64,000 nt of DNA from Kibdelosporangium sp040675465. GTDB taxonomy: Bacteria > Actinomycetota > Actinomycetes > Mycobacteriales > Pseudonocardiaceae. A program made the position numbers and the translations under genes. Under the pieces are notes generated by a model. It was not told the DNA's origin. It was given only the letters and a program-made list of their open reading frames with translations, and ran no database searches. Numbering within the stretch: the first letter of the stretch is position 1; each line of letters begins with the position of its first letter. Of this stretch, positions 41,399 through 49,195 are shown in pieces. Location of the stretch: NCBI RefSeq assembly GCF_040675465.1, contig NZ_JBFAPA010000005.1:1-64000 (forward strand), read 5' to 3'.

Positions 41399-42016
41399 GT
41401 GTACGGAGCGTTGACACCCCTGGCCGCGGGCCTCGGCACCACCCTGTCCCTGATCGTGGCGATCGGCTCGCAGAACGCGTTCGTGCTGCGCCAAGGCCTG
41501 CGCCGCGAACACGTGCTGCTCGTGGTGGCGATCTGTGGCGCGTCCGACGCCGTGCTCATCACCCTCGGGATCAGCGGCATCGGTGGCGTCATCGCGTTAT
41601 GGCCGTCCGCCATCACCGTCTTCGGCTGGGCGGGCGCGGTGTTCCTCGCCGGCTACGGCCTCTACGCCGCCCGCCGAGCGCTGCGCCCCGAAGCCATGCA
41701 GGCCAGCCACGCCGGACGTTCATCCCTGCGGGCGGCGCTGCTGACGTGCCTCGCCTTCACCTGGATCAACCCCCACGTGTACCTGGACACCGTGTTCCTG
41801 CTCGGGTCGATCGGCAACAGTTACGGCGCCGGGCGCTGGGTTTTCGCCGTTGGTTCGGTCGCGGGCAGCCTGTTGTGGTTCACCACACTGGGTTTCGGCG
41901 CTCGGGCGCTGTCCGGTGTGTTCACCCGGCCCATGGCATGGCGGGTGCTGGACTCGTTGATCGCGGCCACCATGCTCACCCTCGGCATCGTCATGGCCGT
42001 CCGAACCGCGAGCTAG
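41399..42016 (+). CDS. lysE: LysE/ArgO-family amino-acid exporter
   Basis: A 205-residue inner-membrane exporter with GTG start and about five or six membrane helices. Family landmarks are LSLIVAIGSQNAFVLRQGLR near the N-terminus and FTWINPHVYLDTVFLLGSI in the middle, conserved in basic-amino-acid exporters. It exports lysine or arginine when intracellular levels rise. It is divergent from the LysG regulator, which presumably activates it. Confidence 0.95.
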   Translation: MYGALTPLAAGLGTTLSLIVAIGSQNAFVLRQGLRREHVLLVVAICGASDAVLITLGISGIGGVIALWPSAITVFGWAGAVFLAGYGLYAARRALRPEAMQASHAGRSSLRAALLTCLAFTWINPHVYLDTVFLLGSIGNSYGAGRWVFAVGSVAGSLLWFTTLGFGARALSGVFTRPMAWRVLDSLIAATMLTLGIVMAVRTAS

Positions 42017-42017
42017 C

Positions 42018-42165
42018 GTCCGCCGCGAACCGCCGTTCGCCGAACATCAAGGTCAGCAGCAGGTCGACGGCATCGCTGGCATACCCGCGCCGCTGATGGT
42101 CGTGGCCGATGGCAACGCCATAGCCGAACCGCCCCGCGCGTTGATCGGCGCCGTGGGGCGAACGA
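42018..42165 (-). pseudogene. GNAT acetyltransferase fragment
   Basis: The minus strand between the exporter and the response-regulator gene reads RAGRFGYGVAIGHDHQRRGY, then ASDAVDLLLTLMFGERRF. This is the acetyl-CoA-binding motif A and the following helix of a GNAT enzyme. Nothing corresponding to the N-terminus or the last strands is found in any frame nearby. About 45 of some 180 residues survive. Confidence 0.7.
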
Positions 42166-42192
42166 CTTTCATCCCTCACACATCGGCCCGCT

Positions 42193-42858
42193 CTACGTGG
42201 TGTTGTTGAGCTCGGAGAGCGTGATGAGCTTGTCCTCCAGAGCACGTGCGACGAGGTCGCTCTTGGTCGGCGCCGGACGCCCCACGCTGGCATATCGGAT
42301 CCGGACCCGTTCGATGTAGGTGTCGACTGTCTTGACACTGATACCGAGCATCTCCGCGGCAAGTCGTTTTGATGAGGAGGCGAACCAAGCGCGCAAGGCG
42401 GCGATCTCCTGCGGCGCCAGCCGCGGCCTGTTCGGATCCTCGTCCGCGACCAGGGCACCACTCAATGATGGTGGGGTGTACGCGAAACCCTTTGCGGCAG
42501 CCCGGACCGCGGCCACCAGATGTTCCGGGCCTTCTCGTTTCGTCACGTAGGCGAGTGCACCGAGCTCAACGCAGCGAACAGCGGTCGCGTTGTGGGCATC
42601 CTGGGTGTAGACCACGATTCGGCGTCCACTGTCGACCAGCCGGCGAAGCTCGCGGAACTCCTGTTGTTCGCCGTTCAGCTGCAAGTCGAAAATCACGACA
42701 TCGGCGTCTCCACCCGGCCCGGTCCAGACATTGGCGAGCCGAGCACCGGCATCGACGAGTTCGATGGGCGGTTCGGCTGTGGCGCACCAGTAACGAACGC
42801 CAGCCGTGACTACAGCGTGGTCGTCGATGATGACTGCTGTGATCGGTTTGTCGGCCAT
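42193..42858 (-). CDS. Response regulator with LuxR-like output
   Basis: 221 residues. The receiver domain has VIIDDHAVV (acidic pair at 12-13), predicted phospho-acceptor Asp58 in VIFDLQLNG, and Lys in YVTKREG. The output domain is a divergent LuxR HTH (LAPQEIAALRAWFASSSKRL, then LGISVKTVDTYIERVRIRY). GGTGGAG precedes the ATG. The first 49 bp lie inside the 3' end of the preceding degenerate kinase gene, an unusually long overlap that enforces coupled translation. It is the last gene of a three-gene sensory operon. Confidence 0.92.
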   Translation of the reverse strand: MADKPITAVIIDDHAVVTAGVRYWCATAEPPIELVDAGARLANVWTGPGGDADVVIFDLQLNGEQQEFRELRRLVDSGRRIVVYTQDAHNATAVRCVELGALAYVTKREGPEHLVAAVRAAAKGFAYTPPSLSGALVADEDPNRPRLAPQEIAALRAWFASSSKRLAAEMLGISVKTVDTYIERVRIRYASVGRPAPTKSDLVARALEDKLITLSELNNTT

Positions 42859-43949
42859 TGCGTCTCCACCCACAGGATGTCGTGGTCGATAATGGTCTTG
42901 ATCTGGGCACCGTCGGCGGCGATGGTGGGCAGTTCGATCTGCCCGCAGTCAGCGATCACGCTGACGGACAGCAGTTCGTCGGTACCGACGACGGTGACAC
43001 GGGCCCAGGACCGCGCCGTCGCCAGCGCGGCCAGCGGGGCCTCGGTCAAGGCCCGCCGGATCTCCAGCGGAGGGTCCGGCCAATGCCCACGGCTGTCGAG
43101 TTCGACAAGGATCCCCTTGCGGTCAGCGACATCGGCACAATGCCGAAGCTCGTGCACCAGTGGGTTCGGTACGACGTCGATCTCGGCGAACAGTCTCCGC
43201 ATGCGGGCCGCCTCGATGGCGCACCGCCGTTGCACGCTGTCGTCATGCGGATCCAATGACCTGCTGGCCAAGCCGTGCAAGAGCGGAATGGTGGTGTTGT
43301 AGATGTTGGCGAACCGCTGGCGCCGCCGTTCGTGCAGGCCCTCGGCGATGGCCTCGGCAAGCCGGACCTGTTCCGCCTGATGTGCCGCGTCCTCGGCAGC
43401 GCGTGCGATAGAGCGCAACGCCGTCGCCGCCACAGCGCCGGCGAGGGGGAACCCGATGGTGTTGATCGACAAGGCTGCTGCGCTCAGCAGCGTGGTTCGG
43501 TCGGTGCCGCCGGACAACACGAGAGCCGTGACCGTAATGGTCTCGTTCAGCGCGAGAAAGGCGATCAACTCCCAGAGGCGACGGTCAACGAGCAGGATCA
43601 CCCCCACCCAGCCGATGTTGCCGAACGCCCAATCGGCAAGAGTGATCGCGCCATGTTCGGGCAGCGAGGTATAGCAGGCCGCATACGCGGCGATCGTCGC
43701 AGCCAGCGCCACCCAGCGAAGAGGGCCCCAACCACGGCGGCGCAAGGCCAGCACTCCTTCGACCACACAGACCATTGACACCACGAAGAACGCGGTTACC
43801 TGAACCCATGCCGGCCGGTAGTGCGGAAGGCTCCGGATCAGGTTCGGCAGGCTCAGTGACAGCAAGATGACCACCGTAATCAGCAACGCGGCCAGCCGCA
43901 GACCGAGCAGGAATCGTTGAGCCGTCTGAGAACCACTGGTGTCAGGCAT
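42810..43949 (-). CDS. Degenerate histidine-kinase-like membrane protein
   Basis: 379 residues. Six hydrophobic segments lie in the first 200. A kinase-like cytoplasmic part has lost its active residues. The H-box position reads RFANIYNTTIPLLHGLA (IYN instead of LHD). The N-box reads ALTEAPLAALATAR instead of EALTNAxxHA. Only an Asp in SVIADCG resembles the G-box. It is therefore predicted to be a pseudokinase. It overlaps the upstream active kinase by 8 bp and the downstream regulator by 49 bp. It may heterodimerise with the active kinase to tune it (inferred). Confidence 0.8.
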   Translation of the reverse strand: MPDTSGSQTAQRFLLGLRLAALLITVVILLSLSLPNLIRSLPHYRPAWVQVTAFFVVSMVCVVEGVLALRRRGWGPLRWVALAATIAAYAACYTSLPEHGAITLADWAFGNIGWVGVILLVDRRLWELIAFLALNETITVTALVLSGGTDRTTLLSAAALSINTIGFPLAGAVAATALRSIARAAEDAAHQAEQVRLAEAIAEGLHERRRQRFANIYNTTIPLLHGLASRSLDPHDDSVQRRCAIEAARMRRLFAEIDVVPNPLVHELRHCADVADRKGILVELDSRGHWPDPPLEIRRALTEAPLAALATARSWARVTVVGTDELLSVSVIADCGQIELPTIAADGAQIKTIIDHDILWVETQWPTNRSQQSSSTTTL

Positions 43950-45123
43950 CCGTCCACTCCAATCGGACGGACGTTCCTCTGCCCACTTTGGACGCGACGT
44001 ACGCATGGCCACGGATCCGTTCCATCCGGCCGTGGATCGACTCCCGCAGGCCTCGCCGGGTCTCCGGCACCCGGTCCACCGAAAAACCGGCACCACGATC
44101 CACTATCACCACCAGCACTTCATGCTCGTGACCTTCCACGCGCACGAACACCTCGTCGACCATCGCGTGTTTCACCACGTTGTTCAATGCCTCGCCGGCC
44201 GCGTCCGCGATGGCGCCGGCCACCTCGGCGGGCAGGCTCAGTGGCCCCATCCCCTCGAAATGGACGTCGATCGGGATGAGATTCGCCGCGGCTCGAAGCA
44301 GCGACGACAGGTCCGAACGATCCGGCAGACTTTCCCCGTACGTCCGTAGCACCGCCATGTCGCGTTCGGCCTGCGCGGCCAGCAGCTGCTGGTCCTTGGG
44401 AATCCGGCCGACGCCGACCATCAGCAGGGTGGCCGCGGCGGTGTCGTGCAGGGCGTTCGCCAACTCACTTTCGTCGGCTCGAACGACCTGTGCCACGCGT
44501 TGCCGGGTCCGTGCCTGTTCGGCATCTGCCATGGCCCGGTCGGCGAGGACGCCGCCTCTGCGAACAAGGATCCACAACGATCTCGACAGCACGGCACCGA
44601 CAACGGACCAGGTCGTCGTGATCACGATGTCGATCGGTGAACCGGCCGGGGCCGCGGTGTACGACCCGGCAACCAGCGAACCGATCACCCCGGCTGTCGC
44701 CGCGAGGCCCAGGGTCAGCCCGGTGTGGCATTGGTAGGCGACACAGGCGAACGACGCGAAGGCCATGATCCACGAGTGGCCGGCAACCAGCCAGTCGGCG
44801 GGCACCATCCACCGGGTCCCGAGGCACAACACCATGAGGATGCCGGCATCGACGACCGTGTACCAACGGGCCGGGCCGCGCAACAATCGGGCCACATATA
44901 CGACGCTCCAGAACGCGACAATCGACACAGCGGCCACAGTGACGCCGAATTCAGGTTGCGGTGCCGCCAGAAGTGCGATGACCACGGTTGGTGGCATAGT
45001 GGCCGCCCGGATTCCCGCAGCGTACTGGCGTCCCAATCGATAGAGAGATCGAACCGCCTCACCGGTTGCCGCGTCCGCCGCGTTCAAATGATCAGCCTTC
45101 CACACGACTTCATCATCGGTCAC
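43942..45123 (-). CDS. NarL-type sensor histidine kinase
   Basis: A 393-residue kinase with about six membrane segments (residues 40-190). The H-box is SELANALHDTAAATLLMVGV (His near residue 224). The ATPase domain has GEALNNVVKHAMV, VIVDRGAGFSV and a C-terminal GRGTSVRLEW. GTG start at 45123 abuts AGGAG, so spacing is very short and the true start may be slightly downstream. First gene of the operon; divergent from a secreted cysteine hydrolase 122 bp away, a candidate target. Confidence 0.9.
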   Translation of the reverse strand: MTDDEVVWKADHLNAADAATGEAVRSLYRLGRQYAAGIRAATMPPTVVIALLAAPQPEFGVTVAAVSIVAFWSVVYVARLLRGPARWYTVVDAGILMVLCLGTRWMVPADWLVAGHSWIMAFASFACVAYQCHTGLTLGLAATAGVIGSLVAGSYTAAPAGSPIDIVITTTWSVVGAVLSRSLWILVRRGGVLADRAMADAEQARTRQRVAQVVRADESELANALHDTAAATLLMVGVGRIPKDQQLLAAQAERDMAVLRTYGESLPDRSDLSSLLRAAANLIPIDVHFEGMGPLSLPAEVAGAIADAAGEALNNVVKHAMVDEVFVRVEGHEHEVLVVIVDRGAGFSVDRVPETRRGLRESIHGRMERIRGHAYVASKVGRGTSVRLEWTDA

Positions 45124-45245
45124 CTCCTGGCGGCTGCTGTCAGGTGAACACCCCTCCCTGACTACAGCGATCGCGATCTAGCGTCCGTTTCAGGCAGCCG
45201 GCGAATGGTTGCCATTACGAGATCAATGACACCAGGAGGTGTGCA

Positions 45246-46004
45246 ATGTGGATCAAGAAGCGGGGGTCAGGAATGGCGACCACGCACGACCAGCGCCGCC
45301 GTCCGATCAGGATGTTTATCATGCTCATCGCTGCGATGATCAGCAGCCTGGGTATCGGCCTGATCGCCCCTGGCGCGGCATCGGCCGGTATCTTCACCGG
45401 CCGCGTCGATACCGGCTCATCGCTCCCCCTGAATGTCCGTCAAGGACCGTCGACCGGCACGGGTGTCGTCCGCACGCTGCCTAATGGTTCCGCGGTCGGC
45501 CTGAACTGCTATGTCCACGGTCAGGCAGTCAGCGGCCGTTGGGGTGTGACGGATATCTGGGACCAGATCGACGGCGGCGGCTGGGTCAGCGATGGATTCG
45601 TGTACACCGGATCCAACAATCCGGTCGTGCCGCTGTGCGGCTCGAACACGAAGGCGGACCATGCAGTCGCCTGGGCCAACTCCATGGTCGGCGCGACCGG
45701 ATACGACGGCTGGTGTGAGCGGTTCGTGGAGAACGCGTACGGCACAACCGGCCGCTACGGCTCGGCGCTGGCGAACTTCAACGCACAGCAGGCCGCAGGC
45801 CGGATCAGCACCTCGACGAATGTGCCCGCAGGGGCACTGGCGTTCTTCCGTAACCCCTATGACGGTGGTTACGGCCATGTCGAGATCTCCCGCGGTGACG
45901 GCAGTTTCGTCAGCACAGCGGCTACGGTCCGGGTCGTCGGCCTCAGCTATGGCGGCACGTTCCTCGGCTGGGCGCCCGCGCCGGACAGCTGGCCAGGTCG
46001 TTGA
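45246..46004 (+). CDS. Secreted SH3b plus cysteine peptidase/amidase-type wall hydrolase
   Basis: 252 residues. A long signal peptide (to about residue 47, LIAPGAASA) is followed by a bacterial SH3 domain (about 50-110: LPLNVRQGPSTGTGVVRTLP). The catalytic domain has GYDGWCERFVENAYG (Cys near 157) and GGYGHVEISRGDG (His near 211), as in NlpC/P60 and CHAP families. AGGAGGT lies 8 bp before the ATG. It is divergent from the sensory operon and probably one of its outputs. A perfect hairpin follows. Alternatively it could be a secreted toxin-like hydrolase. Confidence 0.88.
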   Translation: MWIKKRGSGMATTHDQRRRPIRMFIMLIAAMISSLGIGLIAPGAASAGIFTGRVDTGSSLPLNVRQGPSTGTGVVRTLPNGSAVGLNCYVHGQAVSGRWGVTDIWDQIDGGGWVSDGFVYTGSNNPVVPLCGSNTKADHAVAWANSMVGATGYDGWCERFVENAYGTTGRYGSALANFNAQQAAGRISTSTNVPAGALAFFRNPYDGGYGHVEISRGDGSFVSTAATVRVVGLSYGGTFLGWAPAPDSWPGR

Positions 46005-46014
46005 TTCACCCTCC

Positions 46015-46041
46015 GGCCCTGGGCTGCCTCAGCCCAGGGCC
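46015..46041 (+). terminator. Perfect 11-bp hairpin after the hydrolase gene
   Basis: GGCCCTGGGCT and AGCCCAGGGCC pair perfectly around a 5-nt loop, 10 bp after the stop codon and 34 bp before the cyclase start. A strong intrinsic-type terminator or attenuator separates the two genes. Confidence 0.85.
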
Positions 46042-46074
46042 CCGCGCCCATGAAGTCTTTGCAGGTGAGTACTC

Positions 46075-46755
46075 ATGATCCAGCTTTTCCGTGATCGCAA
46101 CGACGTCAACGTGCAACGTGACCGCACAGGGCATGACGTCTGGCAGGCCACATCGGTACACCCGGTTCATCGTTCAATTGTCGCGGTGGACATCGAAGGA
46201 TCCACGAGGCGGACCAATCCGGTCAAGGCCAGGCTTCGCCAGCTGTTGTACGGCATGCTCGAGAAAGCCCTGGACTGCAGCGACATCACGGGCGCGTACG
46301 TTGATCCCATCATCGACCGGGGTGATGGAGCGCTGATTCTGATCAAGCCCGCAGACCACCTCCCGAAGACCCTCTTGCTGAACAACCTGATTCCTTCGCT
46401 GCACCACATGCTCGGACGCCACAACACCGGGAACAGTGATCAGGCGTTTCGGCTGCGAGCCGCAGTACATAGCGGAGAAGTGCACTATGACGCGCGAGGA
46501 ATATTCGGCGAGGCAGTCGACATAGCCTGCAGGTTGCTGGACAGCCACGAACTGAAGGAAATCACCCGAAGCTCCAGCGCTCCGTTGACACTCGGGATCT
46601 CCGACGATCTCTATCATGCGGTGGTCAAACACGGGTATTTTGGAATTCAGGCGGAAGAGTTCACCGATGCCGTCCGTCTCGAAATTGGTGATCAGATTCA
46701 TCGCGGATGGGTCCTCCGTCCGGCAATACCGGCATTCATCCCGGCGGCGAGCTAA
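46075..46755 (+). CDS. Class III-type nucleotide cyclase, stand-alone
   Basis: A 226-residue soluble protein with the class III cyclase core. IVAVDIEGSTRR has the first metal Asp at residue 39. DRGDGALILIKP has the second at about residue 84. RAAVHSGEV precedes GIFGEAVDIACRLLD. The catalytic Arg is kept (about residue 153), but the transition-state Asn is replaced by Asp (about 149). There is no sensor domain. Product could be cAMP, cGMP or a pyrimidine cyclic nucleotide. AGGTGA precedes the ATG. No adjacent effector of Pycsar type is seen. Confidence 0.78.
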   Translation: MIQLFRDRNDVNVQRDRTGHDVWQATSVHPVHRSIVAVDIEGSTRRTNPVKARLRQLLYGMLEKALDCSDITGAYVDPIIDRGDGALILIKPADHLPKTLLLNNLIPSLHHMLGRHNTGNSDQAFRLRAAVHSGEVHYDARGIFGEAVDIACRLLDSHELKEITRSSSAPLTLGISDDLYHAVVKHGYFGIQAEEFTDAVRLEIGDQIHRGWVLRPAIPAFIPAAS

Positions 46756-46810
46756 CGTACGCAACAACCAACCGCCCCTGCTTGTTGGGGACCAACGCCT
46801 CCGCTGTCTC

Positions 46811-46849
46811 AGGCGGGGCGGTCCTGGGTTGTCCCCCGCCGCCCCGCCT
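46811..46849. terminator. GC-rich hairpin between convergent genes
   Basis: AGGCGGGGCGG and CCGCCCCGCCT form an 11-bp stem with a 17-nt loop between the cyclase and the convergent GNAT gene. It probably terminates one or both. Confidence 0.7.
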
Positions 46850-46977
46850 CGGTCACGGGTACCCGCACGAGTCGTCTCCCCTGCCGCGAGCACGACGCTG
46901 GATCTCGTGCACCAGAACGTAAACCTCGCACAGACAGCTTCAGTGTCCTTGCTGGCCACGTTGATCGTCTTGCTCGG

Positions 46978-47616
46978 TCACCCAAGTCCCAGTGCGGGCA
47001 GGCATTCCTGGACACCGGCGAGTTCGATGTCATCGCGCCGGACCCAAGCCTCGCGGGTCAGTCGCCACCGCTGGATCGGCGCGGCCTCACCGCGACGGGT
47101 GTCCCAGGTGGTGCCGTTCGGCTCGTAGCCCAGCGCCCGGGACACCTGGTTGGACGCGTGGTTGTCGATGAACGCGTCGCTGCCTGCCTCCCGCGCGCCC
47201 AGTCCCGCGAAGGCGAGGTGCAGCACGGCCGCGCGCATCTCCTTGCCGAGCCCGCTCCCCCGCCGGCCCGGTGCCAGCCACGAAAAGGTCGACACGGTCC
47301 CGTATTTGGTGAAGTCGACGCCGATCAGGTCCTGCATGCCGATCGGCTCGCCGTCCAGCAGGACAACGAAGTACAGCCGCCAGAACCCCGGGTCCACGCG
47401 AGCCCGTCCCGCCCAGATGCCGCGCAGCCACCGCCACTCGCGGTCGGGACTGTCCGCATACAGCGACATCGGGTCGTCGAACGGCCACGGCGCCGTCGTG
47501 GCGACGCCCGCGCGGACCACTGGGACCAGCCGTTCCAGCAGTTCGTCCGTCGCCCCGGCCAAGGTCAGGCGCGGCGTGCGGACCTCGAGGTTCAGCGGAG
47601 GGTAGGTGTGGATCAC
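46978..47616 (-). CDS. GNAT-family N-acetyltransferase
   Basis: A 212-residue acetyltransferase of the RimJ/RimL-like group. The N-terminus has PPLNLEVRTPRLTLAGATDE. The acetyl-CoA loop is SWLAPGRRGSGLGKEMRAAV (about residues 113-132), followed by DAFIDNHASNQVSRALGYEP. A ribosomal or small-molecule substrate is possible but unknown. It reads in the same direction as the methyltransferase upstream, 48 bp away. Confidence 0.92.
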   Translation of the reverse strand: MIHTYPPLNLEVRTPRLTLAGATDELLERLVPVVRAGVATTAPWPFDDPMSLYADSPDREWRWLRGIWAGRARVDPGFWRLYFVVLLDGEPIGMQDLIGVDFTKYGTVSTFSWLAPGRRGSGLGKEMRAAVLHLAFAGLGAREAGSDAFIDNHASNQVSRALGYEPNGTTWDTRRGEAAPIQRWRLTREAWVRRDDIELAGVQECLPALGLG

Positions 47617-47664
47617 CTTCGGACCGTAGGCAAACCAGGGTCCGGCCGCATCCGACTTTCCGGC

Positions 47665-48471
47665 TCAGGGGCGACGCGCGGCCCAGACAGTCCGTTCGGT
47701 GCGCACCGCCAGGTCGGCACGACGCAGGATGCTGGCCGGGCTGTTGAGGTTGAGCAGGTCGTCCAACGCGGCGAGGTCCTCGGGCGAGATCAGGCCGGCC
47801 ACGGCAACGCGGATGCGCTGCAAACCGTTGAGCGCATAACGGCCAACAGCGTCCGAACGCGACTGATCAATGTGGACAGTGACGGTGCGCTGATCTTCAA
47901 CGGCGAACCCGGCATCGGTCAGCATCGGCCCCCAGTCGGCGCCGCGGTGGGGTACGTGCACGGCGTGCTTGTGATCGGCCGCCGCATGGCAGCGTTCCTC
48001 CAAGCCGGGACGGTTCTCCGGTGCGGTAGCGGGCAGGAACCGGGGAAAACCGGCGAGCTCGACCACGGCGAACAACCCGCCGGGCGCAAGCGTCGAATGG
48101 ACCCGGCGCAGGGTGTCGTCGGGATCGGCCATGTGGTGCAGGGACGCCGACGCCCACACCATGTCGGGCCGGCCCAAGTCCGGCCAGGGAGCATCGAGGT
48201 CGGCCTCGACGGCACGCACCTGCTCGGCCACCCCACGCTGCACGGCCTTCTCGCGCAAGCGGCTTAGATGCTCTGCCGACGCGTCGACGGCGGTGATGTG
48301 CGCCCCGGGAAAGCGATCGAGCAAGGCGAACGTGCCAGCGCCGGTCCCGCAGCCCAGATCGACGATGTGCCGGGGAGTCGCCTCGACGGGCAGCCACGCG
48401 ACAATCGAGGCGAGGTGCTCGGCGAGCACCTCGGCGTCGAGGTCGAGGATCTCGGCATGTGTGTGCGTCAT
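47665..48471 (-). CDS. Class I SAM-dependent methyltransferase
   Basis: 268 residues with motif I RHIVDLGCGTGAGTFALLDR (about residues 34-53), acidic ITAVDASAEHL, and WASASLHHMADPDDTLRRVH. Methyltransf_25/12 type. The C-terminal helical part may hold the substrate site. The substrate is unknown. It may be co-transcribed with the following GNAT gene. Confidence 0.92.
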   Translation of the reverse strand: MTHTHAEILDLDAEVLAEHLASIVAWLPVEATPRHIVDLGCGTGAGTFALLDRFPGAHITAVDASAEHLSRLREKAVQRGVAEQVRAVEADLDAPWPDLGRPDMVWASASLHHMADPDDTLRRVHSTLAPGGLFAVVELAGFPRFLPATAPENRPGLEERCHAAADHKHAVHVPHRGADWGPMLTDAGFAVEDQRTVTVHIDQSRSDAVGRYALNGLQRIRVAVAGLISPEDLAALDDLLNLNSPASILRRADLAVRTERTVWAARRP

Positions 48472-48562
48472 GGCACCACGCTAGGACGCCCATGCGCCGC
48501 ACGCACAGTCCCTTGCCTAGAACGCAAAGAGATGGCCCGCCACGTCGCTTTTCGGGCAACGG

Positions 48563-49123
48563 TCACTCGGACTGGTGTCCCCGGCGGGCGTCCCGGTCGA
48601 AGATGCCCAGGATCTCGCACGGTCCGCTTTCGGTGCCGATCGCGTGCGGAAGCATGGTCGGGAACTCGGCGGCCTGGTTGGTCTCCACCCGGAAGCGGCG
48701 GTTGCCCAGCAGCAGGATCGCCGTGCCGGACAGGACGACCAGCCATTCGCGGCCCGGGTGAGCCCGCAGCTTCGCCAGGCTGTCCGGCGGCGGGTTCGTC
48801 ATTCGCTGACGCACGACGGACAGGCCGGGGTCCGCCTTGACCGGCCACCGCATCAGCCCGTGCGCCGCGTCGATCGCCGGGTTGGCGATCACGTCGTCGG
48901 TGTCCGTCTCGACGAGCTGGTCGAGCGAGGTGTCCAGGGCCCGGGCGAGCGTGACGAGCTGATCGAGGGCGAGCCTGCGCTGCCCGTTCTCGATCCGGCT
49001 GAGCGAGGACGGGCTGATCCGCGCCCGGGTGGCCAGGTCCTCCAGCGACCAGCCCTGGGCCACCCGCAGGGCCCGGATCCGTTTGCGCACCAGGCCGTCC
49101 AGCCCGTCATCCTCTTGCGTCAT
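48563..49123 (-). CDS. XRE-family regulator with C-terminal cupin domain
   Basis: 186 residues. HTH at about 12-68 (LRVAQGWSLEDLATRARISP, then SSLSRIENGQRRLALDQLV). Cupin domain at about 100-180 (HPGREWLVVLSGTAILLLGN; AAEFPTMLPHAIG), which probably binds the effector. It is divergent from an MFS drug transporter, and its own start codon lies within an inverted repeat. The layout predicts repression of the pump until the cupin binds a ligand. Confidence 0.93.
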   Translation of the reverse strand: MTQEDDGLDGLVRKRIRALRVAQGWSLEDLATRARISPSSLSRIENGQRRLALDQLVTLARALDTSLDQLVETDTDDVIANPAIDAAHGLMRWPVKADPGLSVVRQRMTNPPPDSLAKLRAHPGREWLVVLSGTAILLLGNRRFRVETNQAAEFPTMLPHAIGTESGPCEILGIFDRDARRGHQSE

Positions 49124-49143
49124 AGGCAAGATCCTATGCCTAT
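49122..49143. promoter_or_regulatory. Inverted repeat between XRE and MFS genes
   Basis: ATAGGCA and TGCCTAT arms, 8 bp apart, begin inside the XRE start codon. The site lies 53 bp upstream of the pump ATG. The arms are AT-rich relative to background. Likely operator of the XRE-cupin regulator. Confidence 0.65.
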
Positions 49144-49195
49144 CTCGCAAAGCGCGGTTATGTTCGCCGGGTATCGAACTTCCCGGAAGGACATC

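Noticed and set aside
46075..46755. Pycsar-type anti-phage system
   Set aside because: The cyclase fold is present, but neither neighbour is a recognisable cyclic-nucleotide-gated effector, and a perfect terminator separates it from the preceding hydrolase.
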